From: an uncultured Sunxiuqinia sp.
GTDB taxonomy: Bacteria; Bacteroidota; Bacteroidia; Bacteroidales; Prolixibacteraceae
DNA: 64,000 nucleotides
NCBI RefSeq assembly: GCF_947495665.1
Contig: NZ_CANLZV010000002.1
Span: 496,001 to 560,000 of the forward strand
Direction of reading: 5' to 3'
Positions 54,110 to 62,523 of the stretch are shown piece by piece (position 1 is the stretch's first letter; the number at the start of each line of letters is the position of its first letter). The notes beneath the pieces were generated by a model. It had not been told where the DNA came from, ran no database searches, and worked only from the letters and a program-made list of their open reading frames with translations. The translations under genes and the position numbers were made by a program.

Positions 54110-54927
54110 TTATAGGACAATACATTGAAAGTGGGGTCAACTGGCTAACGGATAATTTCTCAGGGCTTTTTGATGGCATTAACACCGGTATGAGCTCACT
54201 AATTGAGCTGATTGAAGCCTTCTGGACCGGTATTCCGTTCTACATTACCATTGCCTTGTTTACGGCCCTGGCGCTTTGGAAAGCCGGTCGCAAAAACGCC
54301 GTCCTCACCTTGGTGGGACTGGTATTTATCTATTTCACCGGCTTTTGGGAAGAAACCATGCAAACCTTCTCGCTGGTGCTGGCTTCAGCCATTATTGCAC
54401 TAGCTATTGGTATTCCGCTTGGAATTTGGAGTGCCAAAAACAAAACGGCCAACAGCATTATCCGGCCTATTCTGGACTTTATGCAAACCATGCCGGCCTT
54501 TGTTTACCTGATTCCGGCCGTGCTATTTTTCGGATTGGGAACCGTGCCCGGAGCTTTTGCAACCATCATCTTTGCCATGCCTCCGGTGGTACGACTCACC
54601 TCTTTGGGGATCCAGCAAGTGCCTGAAGACATTGTTGAAGCCACCAAAGCTTTTGGGGCTACCCCTCGCCAGTTACTGGTAAAGGTGCAATTACCCCTGG
54701 CTATGCCAACCATTTTGGCGGGTGTTAACCAAACCATTATGATGTCGCTTTCCATGGTGGTTATTGCCAGTATGATTGGAGCGAAAGGACTTGGAGAAAT
54801 CGTTCTTCAGGGAATTAGCCAACTACGCATTGGTCTTGGATTTGAAGGCGGACTGGCAGTGGTACTGCTGGCAATCATCCTCGACCGTATTACACAAAAT
54901 TTAGGTCAAAATCAAAAAAAGAAATAA
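54106..54927 (+). CDS. proW: Glycine betaine/proline ABC transporter permease
   Basis: The 273-residue protein has about seven membrane segments and the permease EAA-like motif VEATKAFGATPRQLLVKVQL near 180. DFMQTMPAFVYLIPAVLFFG is characteristic of ProW/OpuAB. It is translationally coupled to proV (ATGA overlap) and is followed 1 bp later by the binding-protein gene. Confidence 0.95.
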   Translation: MIIGQYIESGVNWLTDNFSGLFDGINTGMSSLIELIEAFWTGIPFYITIALFTALALWKAGRKNAVLTLVGLVFIYFTGFWEETMQTFSLVLASAIIALAIGIPLGIWSAKNKTANSIIRPILDFMQTMPAFVYLIPAVLFFGLGTVPGAFATIIFAMPPVVRLTSLGIQQVPEDIVEATKAFGATPRQLLVKVQLPLAMPTILAGVNQTIMMSLSMVVIASMIGAKGLGEIVLQGISQLRIGLGFEGGLAVVLLAIILDRITQNLGQNQKKK

Positions 54928-54928
54928 T

Positions 54929-55798
54929 ATGAAACAGACTAGTTTATTCGGATTTATTCTTGCATTAGCCGTATTTTTCACCAGCTGTACTGGCGGAAGT
55001 AAAAATAACGCCAGCGAAGAAGACAACAAAGAAGTAACCATTGCCATGGTGAACTGGATTGAGTGTATTGCCAACACTCACCTGGCCAAAGTGGTGCTGG
55101 AAGAAAAAGGGTACGAAGTGGAACTCATCACTGCCGATGTAGCTCCGGTGTTTGCCGCAGTGGCCAAAGGCGATGCCGATTTGTTTATGGAAGTGTGGGA
55201 ACCCATTACCCACAAAAGCTACATGGAAAAATTTGGCGACAAAGTGGAGCACCTAGGTGCGGTTTACGACGACGGTCGTCTGGGATTAGTCGTTCCTCAG
55301 TATGTTGAAATCAACTCGCTGGACGAGCTGAACAGCGTAAAAGAAAAATTCGATGGTAAAATCATTGGTATTGACCCCGGAGCCGGAATTATGGGCATCA
55401 CGAAAAACGTGATTGAAGACTATAACCTGGATTTCGAGTTGGTGACTTCAAGTGAAGCCGGTATGTTGGCCTCGCTGAAAAGAGCTTACGACAAAGGCGA
55501 ATGGATTGCTGTAACCGGATGGAAACCTCATACTAAATTTGCCCGCTACGATCTGAAAATTCTGGAAGATCCGAAAGGAACCATGGGACAAGCAGAATCC
55601 ATTTCGGTAATTGCTACCAAAGGATGGGCAGCAGCCAATCCGGAACTGGCCACTTTCTTCGGCAATTTCAAAATGAGCGATGACTTGCTGGGAACCTTGA
55701 TGGTAGCTATTGAAAGCAACCCGGGACAGGAAGACGAAGCAGCCCTGGCTTGGTACAACGAACACAAAGAGTTGGTTGACGGCTGGTTTAACAACTAA
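54929..55798 (+). CDS. proX: Glycine betaine ABC transporter substrate-binding lipoprotein
   Basis: The 289-residue protein has a lipobox TSC (Cys at about 20) and an OpuAC fold. VNWIECIANTHLAKVVLEEK, ADLFMEVWEP and GDKVEHLGAVYDDGRLGL are typical, and several Trp residues (VNW, EVWEP, GWKPH) could form the aromatic cage for quaternary amines. The lipid anchor places it at the outer face of the inner membrane, delivering betaine to ProVW. A terminator follows. Confidence 0.93.
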   Translation: MKQTSLFGFILALAVFFTSCTGGSKNNASEEDNKEVTIAMVNWIECIANTHLAKVVLEEKGYEVELITADVAPVFAAVAKGDADLFMEVWEPITHKSYMEKFGDKVEHLGAVYDDGRLGLVVPQYVEINSLDELNSVKEKFDGKIIGIDPGAGIMGITKNVIEDYNLDFELVTSSEAGMLASLKRAYDKGEWIAVTGWKPHTKFARYDLKILEDPKGTMGQAESISVIATKGWAAANPELATFFGNFKMSDDLLGTLMVAIESNPGQEDEAALAWYNEHKELVDGWFNN

Positions 55799-55826
55799 GT
55801 CCGACACCACACCATAACAAGTAATA

Positions 55827-55854
55827 AAGAGCCTCGCCTAGCGGGGCTTTTTTT
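55827..55854 (+). terminator. Terminator of the betaine operon
   Basis: GCCTCGC (55831-55837) pairs with GCGGGGC (55841-55847, one G-T pair), extended by A-T pairs and followed by a run of seven T. Confidence 0.88.
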
Positions 55855-55887
55855 ATGCCTGCTCATTCAAGCCCAATAAAACCTTCC

Positions 55888-56070
55888 TTACTTGAGCTTT
55901 TCTACAATCAACAGAAAATCAATTTTCGAGGTAGCCCCCATTGGCTGAAATGTTGGACGCACATTGGGAAACACCGAAACAAGCTCACCCTCCATTTGAT
56001 TGAGGAACTGCTCCAGCTTTTCCTGCATGTTGCTGCTCTTTACCTCCAACCGATGCACCCGGTACTTCAT
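55888..56070 (-). CDS. Small conserved-looking protein of unknown function
   Basis: The 60-residue protein (MKYRVHRLEVKSSNMQEKLE, later EGELVSVFPNVRPTF and VDFLLIVEKL-like IDFLLIVEKLK) has an alternating strand-helix-strand pattern. It resembles small hypothetical proteins of Bacteroidota with an EGEVV..IPNV core and a FLLIVEK end, known to me only as a pattern without function. No operon partner is present. It faces the betaine operon convergently. Confidence 0.6.
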   Translation of the reverse strand: MKYRVHRLEVKSSNMQEKLEQFLNQMEGELVSVFPNVRPTFQPMGATSKIDFLLIVEKLK

Positions 56071-56735
56071 ACTGACTCCTTTCTTGCTTTAACCTGTTCC
56101 AATTCCTGTAAAACCATGCATTACGAGTAACGAAAACCGTGTTCTTTTGTTGCAGCTCCCCCGGCTTTGAAGCCTCGGGTAATAGCGGAAACAGAGGTGT
56201 CGGAACATACGAGCTTAAAACGTTTAATGATCGGACGACTTGAAGTAATCCGATCAATAGCCTAGCCACTTTCATTCTCAAGCACCCCTTCTCCAAAGGC
56301 CGTTTCAGACTTGGGTGAGCGTATGGATAAACGTAAAATGCCCCAACCAGCAAAAAGAAAGCTTTGGACGTTTATCCAAAGATAGAAACAAGAAGCAAGC
56401 AAGAAATGGATAAACATCCATTTCCTCACCGGAGCCAAATCGACCTATGGATGTTTATCTAAAGAAAGAAACACCGCGCAGGAAACGCATGGATGTTTAT
56501 CCACGCACCCACCCCATTTTTGGGGCATGGATGCCGGTTACCCAAGGCATTTTGGGGCACAAAAAGCTTGTGAACACTCATTTAATGCTGAAAAACACCT
56601 CATTATAATGAGATGCAATAATGATTTTTATTGTAACTTTTTATTAGAAAAAAATTCAGTAGGGTGTTTTTACCCGAAATAAATCCCGAGGAAAAGACAG
56701 CCGAAAGCAAGCATGGACCACCAAAAGAGCAACTT
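56071..56735. other. Non-coding region upstream of the DUF6261 gene
   Basis: This 665-bp region has no convincing gene. Its second half contains the GGATGTTTATCC palindrome cluster (56323-56506) and the perfect palindrome CTCATTATAATGAG (56599-56612), which lies about 125 bases before the DUF6261 start and could be an operator. The first 250 bases hold nothing recognised. Confidence 0.5.
56323..56506. repeat. Five spaced copies of a GGATGTTTATCC-type palindrome
   Basis: Copies occur as ATGGATAAACG (56324), CTTTGGA-cgttta-TCCAAAG (56363-56382), AAATGGAT-aaac-ATCCATTT (56404-56423), TATGGATGTTTATCT (56446-56460) and GCATGGATGTTTATCCACGC (56487-56506). Centres are about 38-44 bp apart and both orientations occur. 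Two copies are followed by a matching AAAGAnAGAAACA, making a 25-bp direct repeat at 56367 and 56449. No repeat of this kind is seen elsewhere in the window. Confidence 0.75.
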
Positions 56736-57452
56736 ATGATTAAAAAACTAATCTATCAAAGTCGCGCTACCGAAGTAAGTGACGCCAGTTCACGCATGAT
56801 TAGCATGTATCAAAATGCTGGTCTTACTCAAGATACTCACCTGGCTACAATTTTTGGCGACCTGCAAACCGAATCCGATCGGCTTATAAGGGCCATTAAA
56901 CGCATGAAAACCGAATCGGAACTGGAAGGACTGGATGAAATTCGCGACGGGAATATCCGCTCGCTTCACTACCTGGTACTGGGGCTGGTTCATCACCCCA
57001 ATCCGGAGATCAACCAGCCAGCATCGGTCGTTTACGAGGTGTTGGAACACTACGGACTCACATCGCTTATTACCGAAAACTACGGGTCGGAATCAAGCCT
57101 GATTCAATCGCTTTTGGGTGATTTGGCAAAACCCGAAATTCAGGAAGCCGCGGCCAAACTGTCGGGCTTTGACCAATGTGTTGCACGCCTAAGCGATTCG
57201 CAAGCCAATTTTGAAACAGCCCGCGTAGCCTATGAATTCGAAAAAGCACGCGAATCAAACGAGGTCAATGCCACCACCCTCAAGTTGCAGGTTATTGAGC
57301 TGATTAACCAGAAACTGGTTACCTACTTGCGGGCCATGCAAGCCGTTGATGCCAGCACTTACGGCAATTTTGTCAACAGCATTGCCGAGGTGATTGAAAC
57401 GACCAACGAAGCGGTGAAACGACGTCGAAAGAAAAAGAAAGCCACGGCTTAA
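56736..57452 (+). CDS. DUF6261 family protein
   Basis: The ATG at 56736 gives MIKKLIYQSRATEVSDASSR, a typical start for DUF6261, and 238 residues. The protein is mostly helical and ends in a basic tail (KRRRKKKKATA). DUF6261 proteins are widespread in Bacteroidota, often in several copies and sometimes beside transposons; no function is known. There is no signal peptide or membrane segment, so it is cytosolic. A strong terminator follows. Confidence 0.82.
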   Translation: MIKKLIYQSRATEVSDASSRMISMYQNAGLTQDTHLATIFGDLQTESDRLIRAIKRMKTESELEGLDEIRDGNIRSLHYLVLGLVHHPNPEINQPASVVYEVLEHYGLTSLITENYGSESSLIQSLLGDLAKPEIQEAAAKLSGFDQCVARLSDSQANFETARVAYEFEKARESNEVNATTLKLQVIELINQKLVTYLRAMQAVDASTYGNFVNSIAEVIETTNEAVKRRRKKKKATA

Positions 57453-57508
57453 AAACATAGTGTTGTGCATAGGAAGAGGATGATTAGAGGAGAGATTGCA
57501 CGTTTGGG

Positions 57509-57548
57509 AAAGGATTTGTCCGGTTCGTCCGGCAAATCCTTTATTTTT
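57509..57548 (+). terminator. Terminator of the DUF6261 gene
   Basis: AAAGGATTTG pairs with CAAATCCTTT, and inside it CCGG pairs with CCGG around a TTCGT loop with one bulged T. A T-rich tail follows. Confidence 0.88.
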
Positions 57549-57957
57549 TAATGGTGTCTTTACATTTATTAGAACTTTATAGGGCACTTCACTAATTGGT
57601 TCATCAATTTTTTTTGACAAAGTCTTATCAGACGGATTTTACGCTGCCGTCTTGAAACAAAGAGTAAACAGAAAATTCAAGGCTGATTTTTATCTTCATC
57701 CTCCATCTTTCTAAAAGCTAAGTTTAACGAGTGATTTCCTCCTTCGTCGGAACTTCTCGTTTGCACTAAGCTTTCAGTTTGATTCCGGCTTTGATAAAAA
57801 TAGGCCGATCAACTTCACAAAAAAATCAACGCCAATTAACAAGTGCGCTATAAGCAACTTTCAATCCTGTTTCGCAATTATTGCAAAGAATATTAGTTGT
57901 TGGTGTTACCTCAATTCCGTCAACCGACAACTGAAAACTGACAACCGCCCTCGCCCT
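57549..57957. other. Non-coding region
   Basis: No gene, strong hairpin or repeat was recognised in these 409 bases. Confidence 0.5.
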
Positions 57958-58509
57958 CTACTCTTCGGCCGTAAACAGTTCGGGGTATTTGGCAACAACT
58001 CCGCGCTGGCGGTAATACGCTTTCATACGCTGAATATCCGCCTGAGCGTCATCGGTTAAAGGCAGGGTTTCCAGCCAGCCAATCTCTTTCCGTCCAAAAT
58101 CAAAAAAGCCCAGGTATACGGTTGCTCCCGTTGCACGCGCAATGGTATGAAAACCGGCTTTCCACCGTTTGTTCAGCTGCCGGGTGCCTTCGGGCGTAAT
58201 GGCCAGGTGCATCTCTTCGCGGCTGTTCATTTCATGAATCACCTGCTTAACCACTGTCGCCCCCTTGGACCGGTCGATGGGCAAAGCCCCCATCTTGCGG
58301 AGGAAAAAGCCCAATGGCCAAAAGAAAAACTCTTTTTTAATCATCACATGCGCCACACCCCCAACAGAGGTGTAGTACAAATAGGAAATCACAAAATCCC
58401 AGGCACTGGTGTGCGGTACGCCAATAATGATGGCTTTTTTGTGGGGCATTATGCCATTCACGGCTTTCCAGCCCCACAATTTCAACAAGAACTTACAAAT
58501 GTATTTCAT
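57958..58509 (-). CDS. 1-acyl-glycerol-phosphate acyltransferase family protein
   Basis: The 183-residue protein carries the acyltransferase HX4D motif in GVPHTSAWDFVISYLYY (about 32-37) and PEGTRQLNKRWKAGFH near 125. PlsC-like enzymes add acyl chains to lysophospholipids or other acceptors at the inner membrane. This short form without a clear membrane anchor is common in Bacteroidota. It starts 1 bp after the B3/B4 gene, so the two are cotranscribed. Confidence 0.87.
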   Translation of the reverse strand: MKYICKFLLKLWGWKAVNGIMPHKKAIIIGVPHTSAWDFVISYLYYTSVGGVAHVMIKKEFFFWPLGFFLRKMGALPIDRSKGATVVKQVIHEMNSREEMHLAITPEGTRQLNKRWKAGFHTIARATGATVYLGFFDFGRKEIGWLETLPLTDDAQADIQRMKAYYRQRGVVAKYPELFTAEE

Positions 58510-58510
58510 C

Positions 58511-59176
58511 TCACAACGAAATCAGGGTGTTTTCAATTGCTTTACCTTCGGCAAAATCGGCTAAAAAGGCCTGCGCCATTTCACTGGCTTCCTGCAGCTT
58601 CGCATTGGTGTCGTACGAAACCAGCACCATCAGAAAATGCTTGGTCTGCTCGGTCACTCCGGTACGTTCCGAATCGGAGGTCGAGCTTCCAAAAGCCCCG
58701 ATATCATCACGAAAAACAGGCATTCCTTCAATGTTCAACACGCCCCTTCCCAGTCCTTCATAGGGTTCGCCGGCCTGGCCAATTCCCATCCGAATGGCTC
58801 CGCTAATCCGATCGGCATCGTAACCACCAATGGAAAATCCGGTTCGAATAGACACCAGGTTCAACAAGTCAACCACATTGTTGATCCGGTACAGTCCTTT
58901 GCCACTAAGCACCCGGCGCAACAAGGCTTCGGCCGACAAACGGTAACGCGCCGGATCTTTCCCACAGGCTTTGTACGCCTGACGCGCCGCCGCAATAGCC
59001 GGCAAATGCCGGATTTCTTCGGTTTTCATTTGCGCAGCCAGCTCTTCACAGGTCTGGTCAATTAGCTGCCACAAGGCCTGGTTTTGCGCATGCACAATCA
59101 CCTCGCTGTAAATGCAAGCCAGCTGAATAGCCGGACAAGCTTGCCTCAGCGAATCATCTATTGAAATGTTTATCAT
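58511..59176 (-). CDS. Free-standing B3/B4 domain protein
   Basis: The 221-residue protein is a B3/B4 domain, the tRNA-editing-type domain of phenylalanyl-tRNA synthetase beta. NNVVDLLNLVSIRTGFSIGG near 120 and GYDADRISG are diagnostic. Free-standing copies are thought to act in aminoacyl-tRNA or amino-acid quality control, but evidence is thin. It is directly upstream of an acyltransferase gene. Confidence 0.85.
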   Translation of the reverse strand: MINISIDDSLRQACPAIQLACIYSEVIVHAQNQALWQLIDQTCEELAAQMKTEEIRHLPAIAAARQAYKACGKDPARYRLSAEALLRRVLSGKGLYRINNVVDLLNLVSIRTGFSIGGYDADRISGAIRMGIGQAGEPYEGLGRGVLNIEGMPVFRDDIGAFGSSTSDSERTGVTEQTKHFLMVLVSYDTNAKLQEASEMAQAFLADFAEGKAIENTLISL

Positions 59177-59267
59177 GAATACTTGCTAAAGGATTTCACG
59201 CTAACAAAAATAGAAAATAGCTGCCAGCAAGCGAATGAAAATGGCTTAAAGTAAGCCAACAATCTTA

Positions 59268-59918
59268 TCAGAAGAAGACTTCGGTGCGAATATTTTCGGG
59301 CGAAATACCGTGTGTTTCCAGCATATTGGTCACTTCTTCAATCATATCCGAATTTCCGCAGAGATAGCAAATCAGCTCTTTATCAACCGGTTTTTCTTTC
59401 AGGTAGTAGCTTACCCGGCCAAAGTAATCGCCCTTATCCTCGCGCGAAGTACACAAGCAAAACCGATCTTCGGCAAAAGCGCTCCGGCCATAAGCTTCAT
59501 CGGCAAAATGAACGCCGTGCAACACCTGGTAGTTCAGCTTGTCGTAGCTGTTTACGAACGAATGAAACGGACTGATCCCCGTTCCGGTGGCAATAAACAG
59601 CAGCGGATGCCCATTGAGTGATTGCTCGTCGAGGATAAAAAAACCACGGGGGCCTTCTACCATCAAGGAACTACCCGGTTTCAGGTGTTTCAGAAAACGG
59701 GAAAAATCGCCGTCTTTAATCTCCCGAACCAGAAAGGATAGCCGGTCTTCCCTGGTGGAACTGTAGATTGAATACTCCCGGCCTTCACCGGTCTCCGGAT
59801 TACGCAAAATGACGTATTGCCCGGGTTTAAACTCAAAGTTTTGTCGATCCAAATGGATGAGGAAGGTCTCCGGAGTCAGCTGTTCGATCTCCCGGACCTG
59901 GTGTAGATTTTTTTCCAT
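59268..59918 (-). CDS. Ferredoxin-NADP reductase-type FAD oxidoreductase
   Basis: The 216-residue protein has the FAD motif GREYSIYSS near 55 (RxYS), the NAD(P) motif ATGTGISPFHSFV near 110 and CGNSDMIEEV near 190, with a C-terminal aromatic Phe as in plant-type FNR. It shuttles electrons between NAD(P)H and ferredoxin or flavodoxin. It is 11 bp downstream of lipA, and supplying reduced ferredoxin for this radical-SAM enzyme is a natural inference. Confidence 0.9.
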   Translation of the reverse strand: MEKNLHQVREIEQLTPETFLIHLDRQNFEFKPGQYVILRNPETGEGREYSIYSSTREDRLSFLVREIKDGDFSRFLKHLKPGSSLMVEGPRGFFILDEQSLNGHPLLFIATGTGISPFHSFVNSYDKLNYQVLHGVHFADEAYGRSAFAEDRFCLCTSREDKGDYFGRVSYYLKEKPVDKELICYLCGNSDMIEEVTNMLETHGISPENIRTEVFF

Positions 59919-59929
59919 AAACTAATTTT

Positions 59930-60793
59930 TCAGGCATTGACGTGCCTTTCTGCGTGATAGGAAGAGCGGACCAGCGGACTGCTCTCCACATAACGAAAAC
60001 CTCGTTTATAAGCTTCTTTTCTATAGGTTTCAAATTGTTCGGGGGTAATGTACTCCACCACTTTCATCAGGTTGGGCGCTGGTTGCAGGTATTGGCCCAA
60101 GGTCAGCACCTTGCATCCGGCGGCTTTCAAATCATCCATGGCTTCCAGCACTTCATCCGGTGTTTCGCCCAGTCCCAGCATAATTCCCGACTTAGCCACC
60201 AAACCGGCCTCAGCAATGTAAGCAATCACCTTCAGGCTCCGATCATAACGGGCGGTACTCCTGATTTTCGGGGTGAGTCGTTTCACGGTTTCCAGGTTGT
60301 GCGAAATCACTTCGGGGCCGGCATCAATCACTTGTTGTACCAGCTCTTTCTTCGCATGAAAATCCGGAATCAACGTTTCAATTGTGGTTCCCGGGCTTGT
60401 TTGTTTTATGGCCGAAATGGTTGTTGCCCAGAATTTAGCGCCCCCATCGGGCAAGTCATCCCGGTCAACCGAAGTAATCACACAATGTTTTAAGCCCAGG
60501 GTTTTAATGGTTTCTGCCAGGCGTTGTGGTTCCTCCCAATCCACCGGATCAGGAATCAGGTTTTTCACATAGCAAAACCGGCAGTTTCGGGTACACTTGT
60601 CCCCTAAAATCATAAAACTGGCGGTTCCGGCATTCCAGCATTCCCCTTTGTTCGGGCAATTTCCGCTGGTACATATGGTGTTTAATTTATGCTCTGCAAT
60701 TAATCGCTTTACTTTTGAGTAGTTCTCACCACTGGGAAGCGGCGACTTCATCCAGCGGGGTAAACGTTCCCTCCGATCCTTAATATCTGCCAT
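59930..60793 (-). CDS. lipA: Lipoyl synthase
   Basis: LipA inserts two sulfur atoms into protein-bound octanoate using SAM. The 287-residue enzyme shows the auxiliary cluster motif C-x4-C-x5-C in CTSGNCPNKGEC near 41 and the radical-SAM motif CTRNCRFC near 67, and ends with the conserved RSSYHAE segment that contributes a Ser ligand. The downstream FNR-like gene probably provides electrons. lplA lies at 2900-3886; no lipB is in the window. Confidence 0.95.
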   Translation of the reverse strand: MADIKDRRERLPRWMKSPLPSGENYSKVKRLIAEHKLNTICTSGNCPNKGECWNAGTASFMILGDKCTRNCRFCYVKNLIPDPVDWEEPQRLAETIKTLGLKHCVITSVDRDDLPDGGAKFWATTISAIKQTSPGTTIETLIPDFHAKKELVQQVIDAGPEVISHNLETVKRLTPKIRSTARYDRSLKVIAYIAEAGLVAKSGIMLGLGETPDEVLEAMDDLKAAGCKVLTLGQYLQPAPNLMKVVEYITPEQFETYRKEAYKRGFRYVESSPLVRSSYHAERHVNA

Positions 60794-60995
60794 CTCAAAA
60801 TAAGTTTAAACCTAATTAACATGGAAAGTGCGGGCTTGTTCAAAAAAAGAAGTTGGGATGATTGCAGGAGAAAGGCAGAAGGGAGTTGATGGTCATTAGT
60901 CGTCATTAATTGTCATTGGGGGTCATTTAATTGCATCGCATGCGGCGACCATTCATGAAATTTGAAACTTGAAATTTGGAACTTGAAACCTCCCC

Positions 60996-62285
60996 TCAAT
61001 CCTTCTTTTTAAAAGGAGAAAAGCGGTATTGAAAGCTGAACTGAATATCCGGCGCATTATTCACCGAAAACAGGTCTTCGCCGCAATACACCGTAAAGGC
61101 GTTGCCATTCTTATGAAAGCCGAGCATAAAATAGGTTTTCAGCGAGTAATAGTAAAGGGCTGCCGGCGTGGTTTTCGACAAGTAGAATTCCTGTTCAATG
61201 GGCTCTCCCTCCCAAACATCGCCCTCCTTCAGCACATCTATCCCAATTTCCTCATAATCCGTCTGATCCCAGGAATAAGAGCCTCCCTTCATCAGCGCAT
61301 CCTGGTAATTTACCAGCAAGCCAATGACCAGGGTGTTTTTCTTTTTCGACATCAGATTTAAAGCCAGGTAATTATGCCAGTGCTTGCGGTACTGGTTATC
61401 AATAGCCCGGACTCCCTCGCCCAATTTAAATGAAGTCTGGTCCGTTAAGCCCCCTTGCACCGCATAGCTCAGCGAGCTTTTCAGGCCCAGCCGAAGGTCC
61501 ATGCGCACAGCAGCCGAAAGCCCCGGAATCAGGTAGGGATGAAACTCGTTTAAAGGGATCGATACGTGAGCGCCAAGCTGCGAATCAAAGCGCCAATGCT
61601 CGTTTGCACGGCTGAATAGCTGCCGGTAATAATGGGCATCCACCACACTGGCAAACACATCGCCCTTATCGATTCGAAACGACCTTCCGGTTTCATCATC
61701 AAACTGAATGGAAGCCCGGTTGAAAGGATATAAGCGCCTTCCGTAGTTATCTTCGATGGCCACATTGGAATGAAATTCTTCAATAAAACCATCGCTAACG
61801 AAAAAGTTAATGGGCGACCGCCCTCCGGTTAGCTGATGAATGTTGAAATTAACAACCAGGCTGTGCTTGTTGGTCCAGGTGGTCAGGTACGTCAGTTTAA
61901 GATGATTCAAGACCCCATCCGATTGAAACAACTTATCATCGGTTTCAATGCCCATAAGCTCGAAGTACTCGGGCCGCTGAGACATGTAAATCTCTTCCAG
62001 GTCTTGCTGGTGTCTTGGCGTCAAATTTTTGGGATACATAAAGCGAGCTTGCGGATGCCAGCTGTTGGCCATGGTAAAAGCTGCCGACAACTCATGTTTC
62101 GCAGTTATTTTAGAAGAGAAATACATCGGAAGGTCCAGGGAAAAAATGCCCACCGGACTCTCTGGATTCATTTCCGAATAGAAAAGAGGAATGTCCAGTA
62201 CCTCGTTAAAATCGTCTGCCGATTGACTAAGCGCAGACACCGTAAAGCAAACAACCGACAACAACAGCAGGAAACGCAGCCTCAT
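60996..62285 (-). CDS. Predicted outer-membrane beta-barrel protein
   Basis: The 429-residue protein has a signal peptide (MRLRFLLLLSVVCFTVSALS), SPVGIFSLDLPMYFSSKITA near 43, many amphipathic strands and the end NAPDIQFSFQYRFSPFKKKD. The pattern resembles DUF3187-type outer-membrane proteins, but the match is tentative. It stands alone with no operon partner and a 200-bp gap before lipA. Function unknown. Confidence 0.7.
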   Translation of the reverse strand: MRLRFLLLLSVVCFTVSALSQSADDFNEVLDIPLFYSEMNPESPVGIFSLDLPMYFSSKITAKHELSAAFTMANSWHPQARFMYPKNLTPRHQQDLEEIYMSQRPEYFELMGIETDDKLFQSDGVLNHLKLTYLTTWTNKHSLVVNFNIHQLTGGRSPINFFVSDGFIEEFHSNVAIEDNYGRRLYPFNRASIQFDDETGRSFRIDKGDVFASVVDAHYYRQLFSRANEHWRFDSQLGAHVSIPLNEFHPYLIPGLSAAVRMDLRLGLKSSLSYAVQGGLTDQTSFKLGEGVRAIDNQYRKHWHNYLALNLMSKKKNTLVIGLLVNYQDALMKGGSYSWDQTDYEEIGIDVLKEGDVWEGEPIEQEFYLSKTTPAALYYYSLKTYFMLGFHKNGNAFTVYCGEDLFSVNNAPDIQFSFQYRFSPFKKKD

Positions 62286-62523
62286 GAACCTTGATTTTCA
62301 AGTTTTAGCTAGCTAAAATAGAATTTTACCCACAAAGGAACAAGCTAATTAGCCTCCGTTCTTTCCTTAAAATAAGGAATGCTTATCCTAACAGAACGAA
62401 AATTGAAGGTGGTTCAAATTTATAAGCCACAATTCGCTATTTTAGTATAAAAAAAGCAAGTCCCCGAATTTAAAACAACGGTTTTGGGCCACAAAAACGA
62501 ACAACAACTTAAAACGATACCCA

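Noticed and set aside
55985-56353. A 122-codon minus-strand frame overlapping the small gene at 55888-56070
   Set aside because: Low-complexity, no family resemblance, and it overlaps a better supported small gene in another frame.
56323-56506. CRISPR array
   Set aside because: Repeats are short, divergent, palindromic and of both orientations, and no cas gene is nearby.
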